Below are positions 61,119 to 64,000 of a stretch of 64,000 bases of DNA, piece after piece (position 1 is the first letter of the stretch; each line of letters begins with the position of its first letter). A program made the position numbers and the translations under genes. The notes beneath the pieces were generated by a model. The model made no database searches. It saw nothing but the letters and a program-made list of their open reading frames with translations, and had not been told where the DNA came from. Origin of the DNA: Stieleria magnilauensis (GTDB taxonomy: Bacteria > Planctomycetota > Planctomycetia > Pirellulales > Pirellulaceae); contig CP036432.1 of NCBI GenBank assembly GCA_007753675.1, forward strand, positions 5,802,394 through 5,866,393, given 5' to 3'.

Positions 61119-61167
61119 AGCTGGGAGTGGTTGTTTACTTTTCTTTCCCTCTCCTTCACTCCCAGCT
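61119..61167 (-). repeat. Inverted repeat between adaptor and pump genes
   Basis: AGCTGGGAGTG (61119-61129) and CACTCCCAGCT (61157-61167) form a perfect 11-bp stem in the 99-bp gap between the adaptor and pump genes. Purine-rich units next to it (GGGGGAGTTCGGAGCTGGGAG) match the dispersed repeat family. Confidence 0.7.
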
Positions 61168-61172
61168 TTTTC

Positions 61173-62708
61173 CTAGTGGTTGTGTCCAGCGTGTGGGTCA
61201 ATCGCACCGCCTGACTTGTTCTTCAGCGCCATCTGCAACTGATGGGCGCCACTGACGGCGATTGACTGGCCCGGCCAAACTTGACCGTCGTTCTTGATGG
61301 CGACGTTGATGGAGTCAGCCGCAAGGACCTGAACGGCCACTCGATCGAAATGATCGTTGTTCTCCACGAACACGAAACGCTCTGGGCCTTCTTCTGCAAC
61401 GGCATCCTTGGAAACTACAATCGCGTTGTCAAAGCCAGCGAATGGCACCCGCAGCTGCAAACGCTGGCCCGGCTTGTAACGCCAACTAACGAACCGTTGG
61501 CCTTCAATTTCCTCGGTTCTTTCGACCTCGTTTGTCAACGAGACGAAGAATGGCAACGAACGCGACTCCCGATTCACCTCGTTTCCGATGTAAACGATCT
61601 TCAAATTGTCAATGATGTGGGGCGGCCCCTGTTGCGTCTCGAATACGGCTTGAAGCATTGCTCCCGAGTTTGCCGCTTTCTGTAACGCTTCTCCATCTCT
61701 TTGGTAGGCTTCACCCTCAATCAGAATCTGGCTATAGTCGGACAGTCTGCCCAAATGTTGGCCCGCCTGGACCGACTCTCCGCGACTTACCTCTAGATTT
61801 GTGACTAGAAACTCGGCGTCGATATGTTCAGGATGAATGGGTGGAGGTTGCATGGATGCAAACCGCATGTCGCCAACGCTTGCTGACGTCAGACCCTCAC
61901 TACTTGGAGCGTGAAGTGAATCGTGGTGTAGCGAGCGATCGGCATGAAGCGTCGGAGCATAAACCGTGACTTCGCGGATGAGCTCGCGCGTTTTTTCAAT
62001 ACGGTCGATTTGGTCGTCGGTTAATCCGTGCAGAAGCATCGACTGCTTTGCCGCCATCAATGCGGCTGTCAATTTGTCCCGCTCATACTCTCGCGCCAGC
62101 TTTGTTTTCCCAGCGATCGCACCAGTGCCAGAGATGGAAGCCAATCGCTGAATCTCACGTTGTTCAACGTCAAGCTGCCCCAAAGAAGTTAGGAATCTTT
62201 CCTGCGTGTCAACGAGATCTTGATGGGTCAGTCGCAAGGTAAACAGCGGGCGACCACTCTGAACCAACTCACCCCGTGAGATATTGATTGCATTGATGAC
62301 GCCCGTCAGAGGCGAAGTGATGGCCACATGAGTACGGCCCGGCCAATCCGAAACCGACGCCGGAACTTCGATATACTCGTTGAACCGACCGACGGAGACT
62401 GTTTGCGTGGACAGCCTCAGGTTGGCACGCGCTTGGGCGCTCAGTTCTATTGAATTTAACTCATCATGGCCATCGTGGTCGTGACCTTCATGGCCGCCGC
62501 CACCGTGATCGTGCCCCGAGTGATCGTCATGGCCACCATCGCTGTGGTCATGACCTTCGTGGCCAGCCTCTTCCGAAGCGGCCACCAGCCCAAGCTTTTG
62601 CGGGTACTCGGTGAAGGCAAATCCGCCCGCGACGATGGCCACAAGAATTGCGGCAATCGTCAAGACTGGTCCAGCAAGCCTCGCAAAAAACGCCTTGATT
62701 TTGGACAT
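61173..62708 (-). CDS. HlyD-type periplasmic adaptor with strongly His-rich N-terminus
   Basis: A 511-residue membrane-fusion protein from ATG 62708. A membrane anchor (FFARLAGPVLTIAAILVAIVAG) is followed by a 40-residue His/Asp/Gly stretch (HEGHDHSDGGHDDHSGHDH) likely to bind metal ions. The lipoyl/hairpin and beta-barrel parts follow (TSPLTGVINAINISRGELV, and RLQLRVPFAGFDNAIVV). The end again is His-rich (AGHNH). It belongs with the RND pump at 57696. A Cys/His-rich small gene lies upstream. Confidence 0.92.
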   Translation of the reverse strand: MSKIKAFFARLAGPVLTIAAILVAIVAGGFAFTEYPQKLGLVAASEEAGHEGHDHSDGGHDDHSGHDHGGGGHEGHDHDGHDELNSIELSAQARANLRLSTQTVSVGRFNEYIEVPASVSDWPGRTHVAITSPLTGVINAINISRGELVQSGRPLFTLRLTHQDLVDTQERFLTSLGQLDVEQREIQRLASISGTGAIAGKTKLAREYERDKLTAALMAAKQSMLLHGLTDDQIDRIEKTRELIREVTVYAPTLHADRSLHHDSLHAPSSEGLTSASVGDMRFASMQPPPIHPEHIDAEFLVTNLEVSRGESVQAGQHLGRLSDYSQILIEGEAYQRDGEALQKAANSGAMLQAVFETQQGPPHIIDNLKIVYIGNEVNRESRSLPFFVSLTNEVERTEEIEGQRFVSWRYKPGQRLQLRVPFAGFDNAIVVSKDAVAEEGPERFVFVENNDHFDRVAVQVLAADSINVAIKNDGQVWPGQSIAVSGAHQLQMALKNKSGGAIDPHAGHNH

Positions 62709-62944
62709 AATTACTTCCAGGAATAGAGACGGGGAACTGTGATATCGCGAAGAAATAGGCGCGCGCTCGCCCGCTATACATTCGCTAGAAAGCCCGCAGT
62801 TCCGATTCAGCGCAGCAATGAACTACAAAGACGAAACATGACGGTTGCTGAAGAACAGAAACGGAAAAAACGATGAACCAGATCAGGTCCAACCTGCAAC
62901 AGGGCAGCGTTTGTTCCGACTCCTCAACTAGAAAGGCTATTCAG

Positions 62945-63460
62945 TTAAATCAGCCACGTGCAAAGAGATGCACAGTGCGATAGAGAGTCTTCAACGCCGG
63001 CAAACTGCCGTTGGCGTTCTTGCTGCCAGCAGACAGTGCGGACCCGAGCCATGCTCGGATCAAAGTCGTACAAAATGTACCCAACAAAAACGGCGTCGCA
63101 CACAAAGTCAACATCGCTGGAGGGAACAAAGCTGCACGATCCAGTTGAGTGGCAACCCGGCAAGCGGCCATCGCAGGGACCAGATTCACATCCTGGACAT
63201 ACAGGTGCGATATTCGTTTCGCTACCGGCGACAAACTCACTGGTGCAAGACCCTTCTGCTCCACGGCTGTGGTCGTGTCCCTCATGATCGTGGCAGCAAT
63301 CATTATCGTGCTGGACACTTGGGTGACCGTCCGCATCGCAGACATCATCGTATACGCTGTGCGCGTGCGAATCACAACTAGCAGCATGATGCAACGAACA
63401 CCCGAGTAACGAGTGCAGCAGCATGGCTACGACGGTAGTGATTCGACAAATGGCAAGCAC
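62945..63460 (-). CDS. Cys/His-rich secreted protein (LC-x-x-LC tail family)
   Basis: A 171-residue protein. A hydrophobic start (RITTVVAMLLHSLLGCSLHHAA) is consistent with a signal peptide or lipoprotein (LLGC). The mature part is rich in Cys and His (CDSHAHSVYDDVCDADGHPS, DNDCCHDHEGHDHSRG, CPGCESGPCDGRLPGCHSTG). The end HCASLCTWLI matches the tail of two other proteins (3035 and 47498). It lies between the tolC gene and the adaptor gene, so it is probably a periplasmic metal-binding accessory of the pump. Confidence 0.65.
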   Translation of the reverse strand: MLAICRITTVVAMLLHSLLGCSLHHAASCDSHAHSVYDDVCDADGHPSVQHDNDCCHDHEGHDHSRGAEGSCTSEFVAGSETNIAPVCPGCESGPCDGRLPGCHSTGSCSFVPSSDVDFVCDAVFVGYILYDFDPSMARVRTVCWQQERQRQFAGVEDSLSHCASLCTWLI

Positions 63461-63607
63461 GGGTGGTTCCTGCGATTACAAGGTATTCATATTGTCGGCA
63501 TCTTTGTTAAAAAGGTCCATAGCGATTGCAGTCGCTCCGCATATTTTGAACAAATCGCCCAGGTTGACTTAGGCGGATCCCACAACCACCCTTCAGCGGA
63601 CGGAAAA

Positions 63608-64000
63608 TCACTGTTGGCTGAACGTCAGGCCCCGTAGGCTGTCGTCGCCGCTATTGTCGACGATCGGGTCCAAGGCACCCGTCAACACATAGCCATCGAC
63701 GCGGGCGCGGGCTTGGCCGAGCAGTGCCTGGGCCGCGATGTACTGCAGATTGGTATCGAAATATGACCGTTGCGCAATCAAGACTTGAACATAGCTAGTT
63801 TCACCGGCCTTATAGGCGATCTCCGCCAGCTCAAGCCCCTCCTGCGCGTTCGGTAGGATATCTCTCGCGTACTTATCGACTGCCGCCAAGGAAGCGTCAA
63901 AATTGCCCGCGGCTGACGCGAGTCGTGCTTTGATCGCATTTTCGATGCGCTCGACCTCACGAGACGCGCGAACGTATTCTGCTCGCGCCGCCGAGAGATT
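63608..64000 (-). CDS. TolC/CusC-like outer membrane efflux protein, C-terminal part
   Basis: The gene continues beyond the right edge of the window; about 130 residues are seen. The amphipathic helical pattern (LSAARAEYVRASREVERIEN, then YARDILPNAQEGLELAEIAYKAGETSYVQVLIAQRSYFD) is that of the outer-membrane efflux family. The end (GYVLTGALDPIVDNSGDD) follows the usual closing strand. It is the outer-membrane partner for the adaptor and RND genes that follow it. Confidence 0.88.
   Translation of the reverse strand, partial: NLSAARAEYVRASREVERIENAIKARLASAAGNFDASLAAVDKYARDILPNAQEGLELAEIAYKAGETSYVQVLIAQRSYFDTNLQYIAAQALLGQARARVDGYVLTGALDPIVDNSGDDSLRGLTFSQQ

Noticed and set aside
1-64000. CRISPR array, tRNA or rRNA genes, phage structural genes
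   Set aside because: No regularly spaced direct repeats, no cloverleaf-like tRNA sequence and no rRNA or capsid/terminase-type genes were recognised by eye; a dedicated tool could still find a tRNA.

Overview
The window looks like an accessory, metal-handling region of a planctomycete chromosome or plasmid, probably Pirellulaceae/Rhodopirellula-like. This is inferred from the gene content: an SHD1-domain protein, many small secreted Cys/His-rich proteins, a permease with a Cys-rich N-terminus, GlgX/GlgP with Usp proteins, multiple CsrA and receiver-like regulators, and moderate GC. No rRNA, tRNA, CRISPR array or phage module was seen.

Layout. 0-3.4 kb: end of an LTxxQ (Spy/CpxP-like) metal-stress protein, a deleted glutamate dehydrogenase, a Gly/His-rich secreted protein, a CsrA gene next to a zinc-ribbon pseudo-receiver, and a Cys-rich secreted protein. 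3.6-11.6 kb: a redox locus with a membrane-anchored FNR/[2Fe-2S] fusion, a b-type membrane cytochrome, a heptaheme cytochrome c, a formyltransferase-like protein and a ferric-reductase-like flavocytochrome. An insertion sequence sits exactly at the cytochrome start codon. 11.9-17.4 kb (minus strand): a TolC-like gene followed by a copper-type multicopper oxidase, each split by an ISAs1-family element with a perfect 10-bp target duplication and each in frame if the element is removed. 17.8-25.8 kb: methyltransferase-like protein, APC permease, Na+/H+ antiporter, a YHS-like metal protein, a lipoprotein, a third ISAs1 copy, a zf-HC2 anti-sigma-like membrane protein and a two-domain Cys-rich metal protein. 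25.9-32 kb: DUF5676 protein, second APC permease, site-2 protease, DUF305 protein, and remnants of an acyltransferase and a four-helix copper-binding protein.

32.3-39.8 kb (minus): SHD1 protein and a glycogen block (GlgX, a coiled-coil protein, Usp proteins, a CBM48 mini-protein, GlgP, BON). 40-48.5 kb: second anti-sigma-like protein, a stand-alone DUF4062 protein, a P1B-4-type ATPase with an overlapping small gene, then an overlapping operon of CsrA-receiver fusion, SpoIIE phosphatase and a small protein; another Cys-rich protein and a second Gly/His-rich protein. 48.6-64 kb (minus): a long metal-efflux array reading TolC (cut by the window end), Cys/His-rich protein, HlyD adaptor, CusA-like RND, two small metal-binding proteins, second adaptor, CzcA-like RND, ICMT-like methyltransferase, receiver-like protein, BON protein and a Kef-type antiporter.

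The genes appear to work together in copper/divalent cation efflux, periplasmic metal binding and sensing, cation/pH homeostasis and membrane redox chemistry. The most unusual items are the CsrA-receiver fusion beside separate CsrA and receiver genes, the IS disruptions at informative positions, the redox locus, and a dispersed purine-rich hairpin repeat that in one place encodes a protein linker.
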